64,000 bases of DNA from Rhodobacter sp. Har01 (GCF_020564565.1 NZ_JAJCTD010000003.1:124001-188000), one strand, 5' to 3'. Positions 51,439-61,705 are shown, counted from the first letter of the stretch. Made by a program: numbers and translations. Notes: generated by a model not told the origin, from the letters alone.

Positions 51439-52941
51439 TTATTCGGCCGCGATGGCGGTGGGGGCGGTTTCCCAGGGCGCGTCGAACAGGCCCCAGACCG
51501 GGTTGTTGATCGCCAGGTCCATGTCGCGGGCAAAGATCGCAAAGCCGTCATAGCCGTGGTAGGGGCCGGAGTAGTCCCAGCTGTGCATCTGACGGAACGG
51601 GATGCCCATCTTCTGCACCGGGTATTTCTCCTTGATCCCCGAACCGACGAGGTCGGGCCGCACCTTCTCGATGAAACGCTCCAGCTCATAGCCGGTCACG
51701 TCGTCGTAGATCAGGGTGCCTTCCTTTACGTAGTGGCCGGTGCGCTTGTAGTCGTCGCCGTGGGCGAATTCGTAGCCGGTGCCGGCGATGACCATGCCGA
51801 GGTCGTCATAGGCGGTGACCACGTGGCGCGGACGCAACCCGCCGACGTAGAGCATGACGCGCTTGCCCTCGAGCCGCGGCTTGTATTTGGCCAGGATGGC
51901 ATCGACCAGCGGCTGATACTTGGCGATCACTTCTTCGGCCTTGGCCTGGATGGTGGCGTCGAACTTGGCGGCAATGGCGCGGATCGAGGCGGCAATCTGG
52001 CTGGGGCCGAAGAAGTTGTATTCGATCCACGGAACCCCGTAGGTTTCCTCCATGTGCCGGCAGATGTAGTTCATCGACCGGTAGCAGTGGATCAGGTTCA
52101 GCTTCGCCTTCGGCGCGCGTTCGATCTCGGCCAGGGTGGCATCGCCCGACCAGTTGCCGACGACGTTCAGGCCCATCTCTTCCAACAGCCGGCGCGAGGC
52201 CCAGGCATCGCCGCCGATGTTGTAGTCGCCGATGACGTTCACGTCATAGGGGCCGGCCTCGTAGTCGACGTCCTTCTTGTCGAACACCCAGTCGCGCACC
52301 GCGTCGTTGGCGATGTGGTGGCCCAAGGATTGCGACACGCCGCGGAAACCTTCGCAGCGGACCGGGACGATGGTCTTGCCGATCTCCTTGTTCTTCTTCT
52401 TGGCCACCGCGTTGATGTCGTCGCCGATCAGACCGATCGGGCATTCCGACTGGATGGTGATGCCGTTGTTCAGCGGGAACAGGCCGTCGATCTCGTCAAT
52501 CGTCTTGTCCAGCTTCTTGTCGCCACCAAAGACGATGTCCTTTTCCTGGAAATCGGTGGTGAACTGCATCGTCACATAGCTGTCGATGCCGGTGGTGCCG
52601 GTATAGTAGTTGCGGCGCTGGCTCCAGGAATACTGGCCGCAGCCGACCGGGCCGTGGCTGATGTGGACCATGTCCTTGATCGGACCCCAGACCACGCCTT
52701 TCGAGCCGGCATAGGCGCAGCCGCGGATGGTCATCACCCCCGGCATCGACTTGATGTTCGATTTCACCAGATCGCATTTCGACACGATGCCGGTCACCGG
52801 ATCGGCTTCGCCCTCGGGCTCGGCCCCGGCCACGCCCAGGTGTTTGGCGCGCTTCTTGCGGGATTTCTCGGGATAGGCGGACAGGACTTCCTCGATGAGG
52901 GCCTCATAGTCCGGCGTCCCGCTGGCTTGGTCCTTGGCCAT
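51439..52941 (-). CDS. nifD: nitrogenase MoFe protein alpha chain
   Basis: Alpha subunit of the MoFe protein, 500 residues, carrying FeMo-co. P-cluster cysteines lie in [12 protein letters not shown] and [12 protein letters not shown]. The FeMo-co cysteine is in [14 protein letters not shown] and the histidine in [22 protein letters not shown] (landmark [10 protein letters not shown]). The ATG has AGGAGCC before it. It follows nifH after 63 bases containing a stem-loop. Confidence 0.98.
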   Translation of the reverse strand: MAKDQASGTPDYEALIEEVLSAYPEKSRKKRAKHLGVAGAEPEGEADPVTGIVSKCDLVKSNIKSMPGVMTIRGCAYAGSKGVVWGPIKDMVHISHGPVGCGQYSWSQRRNYYTGTTGIDSYVTMQFTTDFQEKDIVFGGDKKLDKTIDEIDGLFPLNNGITIQSECPIGLIGDDINAVAKKKNKEIGKTIVPVRCEGFRGVSQSLGHHIANDAVRDWVFDKKDVDYEAGPYDVNVIGDYNIGGDAWASRRLLEEMGLNVVGNWSGDATLAEIERAPKAKLNLIHCYRSMNYICRHMEETYGVPWIEYNFFGPSQIAASIRAIAAKFDATIQAKAEEVIAKYQPLVDAILAKYKPRLEGKRVMLYVGGLRPRHVVTAYDDLGMVIAGTGYEFAHGDDYKRTGHYVKEGTLIYDDVTGYELERFIEKVRPDLVGSGIKEKYPVQKMGIPFRQMHSWDYSGPYHGYDGFAIFARDMDLAINNPVWGLFDAPWETAPTAIAAE

Positions 52942-52974
52942 TCTTTTGGCTCCTGTTCCTGCTGTGGGGGTGGG

Positions 52975-52994
52975 GGCCGGGCCGCAGCCCGGCC
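52975..52994 (-). repeat. stem-loop between nifH and nifD
   Basis: A perfect 8-bp stem (GGCCGGGC/GCCCGGCC) with a TGCG loop lies 11 bases after the nifH stop. Hairpins at this position are associated with stable monocistronic nifH transcripts in other diazotrophs. Confidence 0.7.
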
Positions 52995-53004
52995 GATGCG
53001 GCGA

Positions 53005-53901
<897 letters not shown>

Positions 53902-53951
53902 TCAAGGATACTGACGAGACGGCAAGGCCGCCGCTCTCAGGGAACCGATCA

Positions 53952-53966
53952 GCAGGAAACGTGCCA
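53952..53966 (-). promoter_or_regulatory. sigma54 (-24/-12) promoter of nifH
   Basis: The minus strand reads TGGCACGTTTCCTGC. The -24 element is perfect; the -12 element is CTGC instead of TTGC, the only one of the four nif promoters here with this change. It lies 69 bases before the nifH ATG. Confidence 0.9.
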
Positions 53967-54034
53967 GGTCCGGGAATTCTTCCAAATGATTTAAAACCAA
54001 AGGCTTGACGGAAATCGCCCGGTCGTTCGGTGGC

Positions 54035-54050
54035 TGTGGCACTTCCGACA
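54035..54050 (-). promoter_or_regulatory. NifA upstream activator site 1 of nifH
   Basis: TGT-N10-ACA, exact match (plus-strand form TGT-GGCACTTCCG-ACA), about 70 bases upstream of the -24 element. Confidence 0.8.
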
Positions 54051-54053
54051 ATG

Positions 54054-54069
54054 TGTGTCGGATGCGACA
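54054..54069 (-). promoter_or_regulatory. NifA upstream activator site 2 of nifH
   Basis: TGT-N10-ACA, exact match (plus-strand form TGT-GTCGGATGCG-ACA). It starts three bases after site 1 ends, so the centres are 19 bases apart, and lies 18 bases from the stop of the antiporter gene. Confidence 0.75.
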
Positions 54070-54087
54070 GTCCGGGTGGTGCGGCCG

Positions 54088-55854
54088 CTATTCGGCCGAT
54101 ACCCCGGCCCGCAGCGGTTGCTTCATGGCCGCGCGCCGGGCCTGCAGGATGGCGACCGTCTGGCTGGCCGAAACGCCCAGCGTCTGCAGCGCCGTGCCGG
54201 CCAGTTCCAGGCCGGTTCCCAGCACCTCGGGCACCACCTCGGTCGCACCCAGGCTGACCAGCCTGCCGGCGTGTTCGGCGTCGCGCGCCCGCACGATCAC
54301 CGCCACATCGGCGCGCTCGGCGCGCACCGCCTCGACCACGCGTTCGGCGGTGGCCGCGTCATGCATGGTGACGATCACCGCCTGCGCCTCGTCCAGCCCG
54401 CATTTGCGCAGGAACTCGCGCCGCATCGCATCGCCATAGACCACGTCGCGCCCGGCCGCCCGGCCGCGCCGGACCCCGTCGGTATCGCGTGAGATCGCCA
54501 GGAAACTGCGCCCCTCGCTGTCCAGCACGTCGCAGACCAACTGGCCCACGCGGCCATAGCCGATCACGATGGTGCGGCCGGGCCGGACCGGCCCCGGTTC
54601 GGACTGGGCGGCGTCGGCCGCCCCGGCCCGGGTGATGCGCTGGCCGGCACGATGGCCCATCCGGGCCAGAACCGGCGTCAACAGCAGCGTGCCCGAGGCG
54701 ACCAGCAGCATGAACTGCTCGACCTCGCGGGTCATCAGCCCGCTGGAACTGCCCAGGCTGAGCACCAGGAAGGCGAATTCGCCACCACCGGCCAGCAGCA
54801 GGCTGGCCTCGATCACCAGGGGCCAGGCCAGCCCGAACAGCCGGGCCAGCAGCGCGATGACCGCCGCCTTGATCGCCACCATCCCGAAGATCGAGATCGC
54901 CAGCATCAGCGGCGTGCGTGCCACCTCGGCCAGGTCGATCCGCATCCCGACCGAGATGAAGAACAGCCCCAGCAGCATGCCCTTGAACGGTTCGATGTCC
55001 ACCTCGACCTGGCGGCGAAACTCGGTTTCCGCCAGCAGCAGCCCGGCCAGAAAGGCCCCCAGCGCCATCGACAGCCCGGCGAACTGGGTGATCAGCGAGG
55101 TTCCGACCACCACGAACAGGATCGTCGCCATGAACAGCTCGCGGTTGTGGGTCCGCGATACCAGCCGGAACAGCCGGCGCAGGATGAAATGACCAAAGCC
55201 GACGATCAGCAGGATCGCCCCGGCGGCCTGGGCCAGGGCCAGGCCCAGCCCCAGCCAGACCGACAAGGTCGCATCGGCGCCCTGCGCGACGGTGGCCCCG
55301 AACACCGCGATCAGGAACAGGATCGGCACCACGGCAAGGTCCTGCGCCAGCAGGACGGCAAAGATGATGCGGCCGGCGATCGTGACCAGCCGGCGCTGCT
55401 CGGCCAGCAGTTGCAGCACGACTGCGGTTGACGACAGCGCCAGGCAGGCACCGATCACCAGACTGGATTCGATCGGGTTGCCAAAGGCAAAGGCCACGCC
55501 GCTGATCACCGCCGTGGTCAGCACCACCTGACCGATGCCGAAGCCGAACACCCATCGCCGCAGCGTCCAGAGACGCCCGAATGACAATCCCAGCCCGATG
55601 GTGAACAGCAGGAAGGCAACGCCCAGTTCGGCCAGCCGGTCAACGGCGTCCTGCGACGAGATGGTGATCCAGCCCAGCCAGGGCAGGTCCTCGGCCAGCC
55701 GGCCGATGCTGTTCGGCCCCAGCACCAGGCCCGCGACCAGAAACCCCACCACCGGGCTGACGCGCAGCCGCGCCATCAAGGGAATCACCACGCCGGCGAT
55801 GCCCAGGAACACCAGCGCTTCGCGATAAACCCCGATGTCGGTTGTCGTTGCCAT
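54088..55854 (-). CDS. CPA2-family cation:proton antiporter with RCK domain (KefB/KefC-like)
   Basis: A 588-residue membrane protein. About 12-13 hydrophobic segments form the Na+/H+ exchanger domain (VVGFLVAGLVLGPN, LGVAFLLFTIGLGLSFGRLW, ALSSTAVVLQLL, LAQDLAVVPILFL). The C-terminal TrkA-N/RCK domain (TIVIGYGRVGQLVCDVL, then GDAMRREFL and VIVTMHDAATAERVV) binds nucleotide. It is likely a K+/H+ antiporter. The ATG at 55854 is preferred over a TTG 4 codons upstream. Its end abuts the nifH regulatory region, so it marks the border of the nif cluster. Confidence 0.88.
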   Translation of the reverse strand: MATTTDIGVYREALVFLGIAGVVIPLMARLRVSPVVGFLVAGLVLGPNSIGRLAEDLPWLGWITISSQDAVDRLAELGVAFLLFTIGLGLSFGRLWTLRRWVFGFGIGQVVLTTAVISGVAFAFGNPIESSLVIGACLALSSTAVVLQLLAEQRRLVTIAGRIIFAVLLAQDLAVVPILFLIAVFGATVAQGADATLSVWLGLGLALAQAAGAILLIVGFGHFILRRLFRLVSRTHNRELFMATILFVVVGTSLITQFAGLSMALGAFLAGLLLAETEFRRQVEVDIEPFKGMLLGLFFISVGMRIDLAEVARTPLMLAISIFGMVAIKAAVIALLARLFGLAWPLVIEASLLLAGGGEFAFLVLSLGSSSGLMTREVEQFMLLVASGTLLLTPVLARMGHRAGQRITRAGAADAAQSEPGPVRPGRTIVIGYGRVGQLVCDVLDSEGRSFLAISRDTDGVRRGRAAGRDVVYGDAMRREFLRKCGLDEAQAVIVTMHDAATAERVVEAVRAERADVAVIVRARDAEHAGRLVSLGATEVVPEVLGTGLELAGTALQTLGVSASQTVAILQARRAAMKQPLRAGVSAE

Positions 55855-55951
55855 GGTTCCGATCAATCACGAAGCCGCCGCCGTGGCGAGCGGTCATTGC
55901 ACCGCTTGCCCGGCGTCATTCTGGCACAGTGGCGGAAAAGTCGGCACATTC

Positions 55952-55995
55952 GCGGCCGCCGCCGCGGGGGCATTTGCGGCCGCCGCCGCGGGGGC
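55952..55995. repeat. two tandem copies of a 24-bp GC-rich unit
   Basis: GCGGCCGCCGCCGCGGGGGC occurs at 55952-55971 and 55976-55995, separated by ATTT, giving a 24-base period. It lies two bases beyond the DUF6455 stop codon. Confidence 0.75.
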
Positions 55996-55997
55996 CG

Positions 55998-56252
55998 TCA
56001 ATGGGTGCAGAGCGACTCGATCGTCGGCTTGTTGGGGCAGAAGTCGGGCATCCTGCGGGCAGAGCCGGACCCGGCCAGCCAGGCGTTGCAGCGCGACGGG
56101 TTCTGGCAACCTTCGCAGCGCGCGACGATCTCGGCCAGTTCGTCGCGGGTCAGCCAGCCATCGACCACCGCCTGCGGCAGGTTCACCCCTGCCACCCGTG
56201 CCATGCCACGGGTCAACCACCAGGCCCGAGGGGCATCCGTGTATCCGATCAT
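55998..56252 (-). CDS. DUF6455 family protein
   Basis: An 84-residue small protein with the family's four cysteines: CEGCQNPSRCNAW in the middle and DFCPN near the end. The segment TRDELAEIVARC precedes them. DUF6455 proteins are common in Rhodobacteraceae, with unknown role; the cysteines suggest metal or Fe-S binding. An FNR-type box lies 65 bases upstream. Confidence 0.8.
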   Translation of the reverse strand: MIGYTDAPRAWWLTRGMARVAGVNLPQAVVDGWLTRDELAEIVARCEGCQNPSRCNAWLAGSGSARRMPDFCPNKPTIESLCTH

Positions 56253-56316
56253 CGCGTTGCCTCGTCCGGCTCAGGGTAAGTGCCGGCCAGAGTGCCAATG
56301 CTGCGGCAGCCGCGCC

Positions 56317-56330
56317 TTGACGCAAATCAA
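56317..56330 (-). promoter_or_regulatory. FNR/FnrL-type binding site upstream of the DUF6455 gene
   Basis: TTGACGCAAATCAA differs from TTGAT-N4-ATCAA at one position, and the same C at position 5 occurs in FnrL sites of Rhodobacter sphaeroides. It lies between the convergently spaced M48 gene end and the DUF6455 start. Confidence 0.7.
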
Positions 56331-56363
56331 GCGCGCGGACCCCGGTCCGCGCCCGCAACGGGC

Positions 56364-57083
56364 CTAGCCGCCGATCTCGCGCACCGCTGCGGCGACCACG
56401 GCCTTGCGCTGTGCATTCGGCGGGTGGCTGCCCAGGAACCGGTCGCCCGGGTCGGGCAGCCGGTCGAAGAAGGCCGCCCCGCGCAGCGGGTCGAAACCGG
56501 CCGACCAGGCGATCTGCGCGCCCAGCCGGTCGGCTTCCAGTTCGAACTCCTTCGAATACTTCTGTGCCCCCAGCTTGGCGCCCACGTCCTGCGCCGCCCG
56601 CACCTCTTCGGCCGAAAGCCCGGTGGCCTGCGCCAGCACGCCGGCCAGCATCGCGCCGGTCAAGGCCTGGTCCTTGCGGCGCGGGATGTGGCCGGCAACA
56701 TGGTGGGCCGCCTCGTGCCCCAGCACGAAGGCCAGTTCGTCGGCGTTCTGGGCCATGGCGACCAGCGCCCCGGTGAACACCAGATAGGGCCGCCCCGAGG
56801 CATCGACGGTCTGAAAGGCATTCGGCGGCAGGTCGGGCCGGTCGTCCACCGCGATGGCGAAATCGCAATTGCGCAGGGCGTCGCGCGCGCGGCAGGCGGC
56901 CTCGGCCACCGGCTCGACCCGGGCCGCGACTGCCGCAAACCCGGCGATTCCGGCCGGAGGGCCGGCGACGGGCGCGCCCGGATAGGGCGCCGAAGGCGGC
57001 GGGACCGCAGCCACGCAGCCGGCCAGCGCGGTCGCGGCCAGCAGGGCAATCAGCGGAAAACGGACAGGGCGGGTCGCGGGCAT
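56364..57083 (-). CDS. M48-family metalloprotease lipoprotein
   Basis: A 239-residue lipoprotein: signal with lipobox ALAGC at residues 18-22, then a Pro-rich stretch and the M48 zinc-protease domain. The catalytic motif is HEAAH in VLGHEAAHHVAGHI, and the third ligand is the glutamate in EFELEADRLGAQI. Probably acts in the periplasm on misfolded envelope proteins. Confidence 0.9.
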   Translation of the reverse strand: MPATRPVRFPLIALLAATALAGCVAAVPPPSAPYPGAPVAGPPAGIAGFAAVAARVEPVAEAACRARDALRNCDFAIAVDDRPDLPPNAFQTVDASGRPYLVFTGALVAMAQNADELAFVLGHEAAHHVAGHIPRRKDQALTGAMLAGVLAQATGLSAEEVRAAQDVGAKLGAQKYSKEFELEADRLGAQIAWSAGFDPLRGAAFFDRLPDPGDRFLGSHPPNAQRKAVVAAAVREIGG

Positions 57084-57181
57084 CGGCCGCAGACTAGCAA
57101 ATCCGCGCGCCGCGGAAAGACCGCGCCGGGGCCGCTCGCGAAAGGTTGCGCGGGCCGGCGGCGCGGGCTAGCCTTGCCGCC

Positions 57182-57427
57182 ATGTTCACCATCGAGCACG
57201 AATTCGACGCGACTGTCGTCACCCTCATCGACGAGGGGGACGGCCTGCCCTTGATGGGCGACGTGGTGATCTCGGGCTTCGAGGATTGCGTGACGGTCGA
57301 ACAGACCGACCCCGACACCGACGAAGTCCAGCGCATCACGCTGTCGATGACCCAGATCGCCGACCTCGCCGCCGCGCTGAACCTGCCCGAGGGCAGCTAC
57401 CGGATCGACCGCGCCCCGAAGGCCTGA
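57182..57427 (+). CDS. conserved small hypothetical protein
   Basis: An 81-residue acidic protein (MFTIEHEFDATVVTLIDEG..., then DVVISGFEDCVTVEQTD and ITLSMTQIADLAAALNLPEG). No named family recognised. The pattern of beta strands and a final helix suggests a small folded domain. The ATG at 57182 was preferred over an upstream start lacking this beginning. Convergent with the next gene. Confidence 0.7.
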   Translation: MFTIEHEFDATVVTLIDEGDGLPLMGDVVISGFEDCVTVEQTDPDTDEVQRITLSMTQIADLAAALNLPEGSYRIDRAPKA

Positions 57428-57449
57428 GCCAGGCCTGCCGAGTGCAGGA

Positions 57450-57947
57450 TCAGCCGCCGCCAGCCAGCAGCGCTGCCGCCACATCGGCCTCGGTCTTGCC
57501 GGCCGCGGTGGCGATCTCCGACAGGCTCTGGCCCGCTGCCGGGGTGAAACCGGCCGCGGTCAGCGCCGCCGTCACCGCCTCGGGCGTCTGTCCCAGCACC
57601 GGAGCCAGCGCCTCGGGCGAAGCCTTCATCACCTGGGCAAACAGCCGGAACTGCGGCGGACCACCGGCCTCGGTGCCACCCGTCGGCACCAGGAAGACCG
57701 CGGCCGCCACCAGCGAGGCCACCAGCCCGACCGCCATCGGCCTGCCGCGCAGATAGTTCAGCATCGGCCGCCAGTTCTTCCAGATGTGCAGCACGAAGGG
57801 CAGGATCAGCACCAGGCTCAGCCATTCGTGCATGCCGTGAAAGCCCGAGGGTCCGATGTGGAAGAACAGCGCCAGCCCCGAGACCAGAGAGACCAGGAAC
57901 AACCCGGTGATGAACGGGGTGGCGTAACGCGCAAAGACGGTGGGCAT
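57450..57947 (-). CDS. DUF4405 domain membrane protein
   Basis: A 165-residue protein with three hydrophobic segments (ATPFITGLFLVSLVSGLALFF, LSLVLILPFVLHIW, VGLVASLVAAAVFLV) and histidines at positions typical of DUF4405 cytochrome b-like proteins (FHIGPSGFHGMHEW, HIWKNWRP). The C-terminal half is an Ala-rich helix-loop-helix (SLSEIATAAGKTEADVAAALL), similar to the helical repeats seen after this domain. A haem-binding role is inferred. Confidence 0.75.
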   Translation of the reverse strand: MPTVFARYATPFITGLFLVSLVSGLALFFHIGPSGFHGMHEWLSLVLILPFVLHIWKNWRPMLNYLRGRPMAVGLVASLVAAAVFLVPTGGTEAGGPPQFRLFAQVMKASPEALAPVLGQTPEAVTAALTAAGFTPAAGQSLSEIATAAGKTEADVAAALLAGGG

Positions 57948-58044
57948 GGCAAGCGACCTTGGTTGCGATGGATTCCCTCATCTTTACGCGGCAGCGCAGC
58001 ATTTCCGTCGCGGCAGGCGACGGAATCGTCCGGACCTCGGGGGA

Positions 58045-58296
58045 TCAATCCAGCCGGAACACCTTGTCGCGGGCCTTGGCGCCGCGGATCAGGGTCAGCC
58101 GCGTCTTGGCCACGCCCAGCGCGCGCGCCAGCAGCACCTGTGCCGCGGCCGTGGCGCGGCCGTCCTCGGGCACCACCGTCACCGCGATGCGGATCGGCGG
58201 CCCGGGCTCCAGCGCCTCGCGCCGGGCGTTCGGGGTGACGCGCACCGCGATCTCGGCGCCGGGGGTGGCCAGGTCGGTCAGGTCGGGCAGGTCCAT
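58045..58296 (-). CDS. DUF167 (YggU-like) family protein
   Basis: An 83-residue protein with the DUF167 pattern IAVRVTPNARREAL, then VTVVPEDGRATAAAQVLLARALGVAKTRLTLIRGAKARDKVF (landmarks DGRAT, LARALGV and RGAKARDK). The function is unknown. It is divergent from the deacetylase-family gene; a very long open frame running through it was rejected. Confidence 0.88.
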   Translation of the reverse strand: MDLPDLTDLATPGAEIAVRVTPNARREALEPGPPIRIAVTVVPEDGRATAAAQVLLARALGVAKTRLTLIRGAKARDKVFRLD

Positions 58297-58359
58297 CTGG
58301 TTCCCTCTGGCCCTGCACCCTGCCCCGCGTCTAGGCTGGCCGCAAGGGAGGACCCGCCG

Positions 58360-59460
58360 ATGACCACCGCCTTCTTCACCGACGAGCGCTGCTTTTGGCA
58401 TGGCGGCGGCAACTACGCCTTCACCCTGCCGACGGGCGGTCTGGTACAACCCGGCGGCGGCCTGCCGGAAAGCCCCGAGACCAAGCGACGACTGCGCAAC
58501 CTGCTTGAGGTGACGGGGCTGTTGCGCGACCTTGACGTCCGGTCGGCCCCCGAGGCCAGCTGGGAGGAGATGTCCCGCGTCCACCCCGAAAGCTACCTTC
58601 GGGCGTTCAAGGCAGCGTCCGACGCGGGCGGCGGAGAGCTGGGCCTGCGCACCCCGTTCGGCCGCGGCGGCTTCGAGATTGCCGCGCTGTCGGCGGGGCT
58701 GGCGACTGCGGCGCTGCGCGCGGTGCTGGCGGGCGAGGCGGCGAACGCCTACGCGCTGTCGCGCCCGCCGGGCCACCATTGCCTGCCCGACTTCCCCAAC
58801 GGCTTCTGCCTCTTGAACAACATCGGCATCGCCATCCGCGCCGCCCGGGCCGAAGGCCGGATCGGCCCTGTGGCGGTGGTCGATTGGGACGTGCACCATG
58901 GCAATGGCACCGAGGCGGTGTTCTGGGATGACCCCGAGGTGCTGACCATCAGCCTGCATCAGGACCGCAACTACCCGCTCGACACCGGCGCGGTCGAGGC
59001 GCGCGGTGGCGGACTGGGCGAAGGCTACAACCTCAATCTTCCCCTGCCGCCCGGCTGCGGGCACGTTGCCTACCTGCATGCCTTCGACCGGGTGGTGCTG
59101 CCTGCCCTGTACCGCTTCCGTCCCGAGACCATCGTCGTCGCCTGCGGCTACGACGCCTCGGCGCTGGATCCGCTGGGCCGGATGCTGTGCACCGCGGAAA
59201 CCTTCCGGGCCATGACACAGGCGGTGAAACAGGCTGCGGCAGACCTCTGCGGCGGCCGCCTCGTGCTGGTCCATGAAGGCGGATATTCCGAGGTCCACGT
59301 GCCGTTCTGCGGCCATGCGGCGATCGAGGAACTGGCCGGCAGCGCGATCCGCGCCCCCGACCCGCTGGCAACCACCCTTGAGAAACGCCAGCCTGCCGCG
59401 AGCTTCGACCGCTTTGCCCAGGCCTGGATCGACGAGGCCGCCGTCGCCCTGGGCCTCTGA
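58360..59460 (+). CDS. histone deacetylase / acetylpolyamine amidohydrolase family protein
   Basis: A 366-residue zinc-dependent deacetylase. Catalytic motifs are RPPGHHCLP (His pair), VVDWDVHHGNGTE (Asp and His zinc ligands) and CGYDASALDPLG (last Asp). The residue after GYDA-type motifs and the presence of GFCLLNNIGIA place it with class II-type bacterial members. Substrate could be acetylpolyamines or another small N-acetyl amide. It has AAGGGAGGA before the ATG. Confidence 0.92.
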   Translation: MTTAFFTDERCFWHGGGNYAFTLPTGGLVQPGGGLPESPETKRRLRNLLEVTGLLRDLDVRSAPEASWEEMSRVHPESYLRAFKAASDAGGGELGLRTPFGRGGFEIAALSAGLATAALRAVLAGEAANAYALSRPPGHHCLPDFPNGFCLLNNIGIAIRAARAEGRIGPVAVVDWDVHHGNGTEAVFWDDPEVLTISLHQDRNYPLDTGAVEARGGGLGEGYNLNLPLPPGCGHVAYLHAFDRVVLPALYRFRPETIVVACGYDASALDPLGRMLCTAETFRAMTQAVKQAAADLCGGRLVLVHEGGYSEVHVPFCGHAAIEELAGSAIRAPDPLATTLEKRQPAASFDRFAQAWIDEAAVALGL

Positions 59461-59463
59461 CCG

Positions 59464-59765
59464 AGGCTTCAAGACCGGAGCGGCCGCAAGCGCGGCCGCA
59501 CGCCTTTCCTCTCGCCTCTGCGCGCAAGCGCGCAACCGGCTCGGCCGCCCGGCCGCACCGCGACGCTTCTGCTGGGGCGGGGCTCCCGGCATCGGCCGGG
59601 GATGCCTCCGGCGGGGATATTTATGGACAGATGAAAGCCCACGTCCTTTCATCTGTCCCCAAATATCCCGGGGGTGCGGGGGCTGGCCCCCGCCTTCCGA
59701 GGAGAAGCGCGCCTTCGCGCGCGACGAGACAAAGGACGTGCGCACGCTTGCGGGCGCTCCGCTGG
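59464..59765. repeat. composite dispersed palindromic repeat, full copy in reverse orientation (copy f)
   Basis: Reads in reverse relative to copies b and d: CCTTTCCTCTCGCCTCTGCG first, then GGGATGCCTCCGGCGGGG. The inverted repeat follows (GGGATATTTATGGACAGATG at 59614 and its partner at 59646-59669), and then GGGGGCTGGCCCCC, CGACGAGACAAAGGAC and GGATCACGCC. It fills the gap between two convergent genes. Confidence 0.75.
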
Positions 59766-59766
59766 A

Positions 59767-60243
59767 TCACGCCCCGTGGTCGGGGGCGCGGCGCGAGGGG
59801 GCGAGGTAAGGCCGGGTCACGTCTTCCAGCCGCAGGTCCAGCGTCTCGACCTCCAGAGCCACGGCGCCGTCGCCGGCCAGCACCAAGGTCAGCCGCCCGG
59901 TGCCGTCGCGCCCCGGCGCCCAGTCCAGCGCCAGGATCGACAGCACCTGGTCGGCGTCGCGGCGATCGATGCCCTGGCTGCGCACCGCCCGCACATCCTC
60001 GACCGTCAGCAAGCTGCGAACGCGTTCGAACGGCCGGCCCTCGCGTTCCGCCGCCGCGCGGTCTTCCCAGCGGAACCGGTTCACCAGAACGGCGAACCGC
60101 CGCCGGCGGGCGTCGTAGCGCATCTCGGTCGCCGGCAGCACCGCGTCCTGCAGCAGGGCCGAGACGACGGGCACATCCGCCACCACCTGCGCCAGCAGCC
60201 GCAGCGGCCCCTCGTCACCGTCCTGAAAGCGCGCGTCCACCAT
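59767..60243 (-). CDS. DUF2948 family protein
   Basis: A 158-residue protein of an alphaproteobacterial family with unknown function. Pattern: DEGPLRLLAQVVADVPVVSALLQDAV (landmarks LRLLAQ and DVPVVSALLQDAV), RRRRFAVLVNRFRWED, and LSILALDW. It is directly downstream of murA with a TGATG overlap, so the two are translationally coupled. Confidence 0.88.
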   Translation of the reverse strand: MVDARFQDGDEGPLRLLAQVVADVPVVSALLQDAVLPATEMRYDARRRRFAVLVNRFRWEDRAAAEREGRPFERVRSLLTVEDVRAVRSQGIDRRDADQVLSILALDWAPGRDGTGRLTLVLAGDGAVALEVETLDLRLEDVTRPYLAPSRRAPDHGA

Positions 60244-61514
60244 CAGTTGCCCGTGATCCGTTCGATCTGCGCCCCGCAGGCCGACAGCTTTTCCTCGACC
60301 CGCTCATAGCCGCGATCCAGGTGATAGACCCGGCTCACCACCGTCTCGCCTTCGGCCGCCAGCCCGGCCAGGATCAGGCTGACGCTGGCGCGCAGGTCGG
60401 TCGCCATCACCGGCGCGCCGCGCAGCCGTTCGACCCCGGTCACCCGGGCCGTGCCGCCATGCACGTCGATCCGCGCGCCCATCCGGATCAGTTCGGGCGC
60501 GTGCATGAAGCGGTTCTCGAAGATCTTCTCTTCCAGCACGCTGACCCCCTCGGCGGTGCAGAGCAGCGCCATCATCTGCGCCTGCAGGTCGGTCGGGAAT
60601 CCCGGGAAGGGTTCGGTCACCACGTCCACCGCCCGCACCCGGCCATTCTTGCGCGACACCTTCAGCCCGCGTGGCGTTTCGGTGATCGAGACCCCGGCCT
60701 CGTCCAGCTTCTCGGCAAAGGCGCCGACCAGCTCCAGCCGGCCGCCCAGGCACTCGACCTCGCCGCCGGCGATGGCCGGCACCAGCATGTAGGTGCCCAG
60801 CTCGATCCGGTCGGTCACCACCGGATGCGTGGCACCGTGCAGCCGGTCCACCCCTTGCACGGTGATCGTGCCGGTCCCCTCGCCGTCGATCTGCGCGCCC
60901 ATCTTGCGCAGACAGCGGGCCAGATCGACGATCTCCGGCTCGCGCGCGGCGTTCTTCAGCACCGTGGTGCCGCGGGCCAGCGTCGCCGCCATCAGCGCGT
61001 TTTCCGTGGCGCCGACCGAGACGAAAGGGAAGTCCACCACCGCACCCTTCAGCCGCCCGCCCGGCGCGCGGGCATGGACATAGCCGTCGCGCAGATCCAG
61101 TTCTGCCCCCATCGCCTCCAGCGCCTTGAGGTGCAGGTCGACCGGGCGCGCGCCGATGGCACAGCCGCCGGGCAGCGACACCACCGCATGCCCGTCGCGC
61201 GCCAGCATCGGCCCCAGCACGAGGATCGAGGCCCGCATCTTGCGGACGATGTCGTAATCGGCCTTGTGGTTGTCGATGTTATGGCTGGACAGCGCCAGCA
61301 CCAGCCCGTCCTGCAGCGCCGCCACCTCGGCCCCCAGCGACTGCAGAAGCTGCGTCATGGTGGCGATGTCCGACAGCCGCGGCGCGTTGGTCAGGGTCAG
61401 CGGCTCTTCGCTGAGCAGCGTGGCCGGCATCAACGCCAGACAGGCGTTCTTCGCCCCCGCGATCGGGATCTCGCCCTTCAGCGGGCCATTGCCCCTGACC
61501 AGAATGGAATCCAT
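60243..61514 (-). CDS. murA: UDP-N-acetylglucosamine 1-carboxyvinyltransferase
   Basis: First committed enzyme of peptidoglycan synthesis, 423 residues, transferring enolpyruvate from PEP to UDP-GlcNAc. Key parts are the N-terminal [20 protein letters not shown], the catalytic cysteine loop [15 protein letters not shown], and the C-terminal [18 protein letters not shown]. The ATG at 61514 gives the standard start DSILVRGNG. Confidence 0.97.
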   Translation of the reverse strand: MDSILVRGNGPLKGEIPIAGAKNACLALMPATLLSEEPLTLTNAPRLSDIATMTQLLQSLGAEVAALQDGLVLALSSHNIDNHKADYDIVRKMRASILVLGPMLARDGHAVVSLPGGCAIGARPVDLHLKALEAMGAELDLRDGYVHARAPGGRLKGAVVDFPFVSVGATENALMAATLARGTTVLKNAAREPEIVDLARCLRKMGAQIDGEGTGTITVQGVDRLHGATHPVVTDRIELGTYMLVPAIAGGEVECLGGRLELVGAFAEKLDEAGVSITETPRGLKVSRKNGRVRAVDVVTEPFPGFPTDLQAQMMALLCTAEGVSVLEEKIFENRFMHAPELIRMGARIDVHGGTARVTGVERLRGAPVMATDLRASVSLILAGLAAEGETVVSRVYHLDRGYERVEEKLSACGAQIERITGN

Positions 61515-61525
61515 GCCCGCCTCAC

Positions 61526-61705
61526 CTAACCCTTGTTCTTCTCGTCCGGCACGTCCCCGGTCCGCGCCCTGGCCTGCGCCTTGCGCCGCCCCATGTTCGC
61601 CTTCAGCGCCGCTTTCAGCCGATCCTGACGCGCCCCGGCCTGTGTCGGCGCCGCAGCAGGCTTGCCGGTGTTGCCCGGCATATCGGACTTGGGGGTCTCA
61701 CGCAT
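61526..61705 (-). CDS. small basic conserved hypothetical protein upstream of murA
   Basis: A 59-residue Lys/Arg/Ala-rich protein ([15 protein letters not shown], then [23 protein letters not shown]). Similar small basic proteins precede murA in other Rhodobacteraceae. ATG 61717 (four codons earlier) is an alternative. Its 11-base spacing from murA implies one transcript. Function unknown. Confidence 0.6.
   Translation of the reverse strand: MRETPKSDMPGNTGKPAAAPTQAGARQDRLKAALKANMGRRKAQARARTGDVPDEKNKG

Noticed and set aside
58297..59745. Extension of the DUF167 frame over the deacetylase gene and repeat f
   Set aside because: It is antisense to the histone-deacetylase-family gene and translates the dispersed repeat; the short 83-residue form matches the family.
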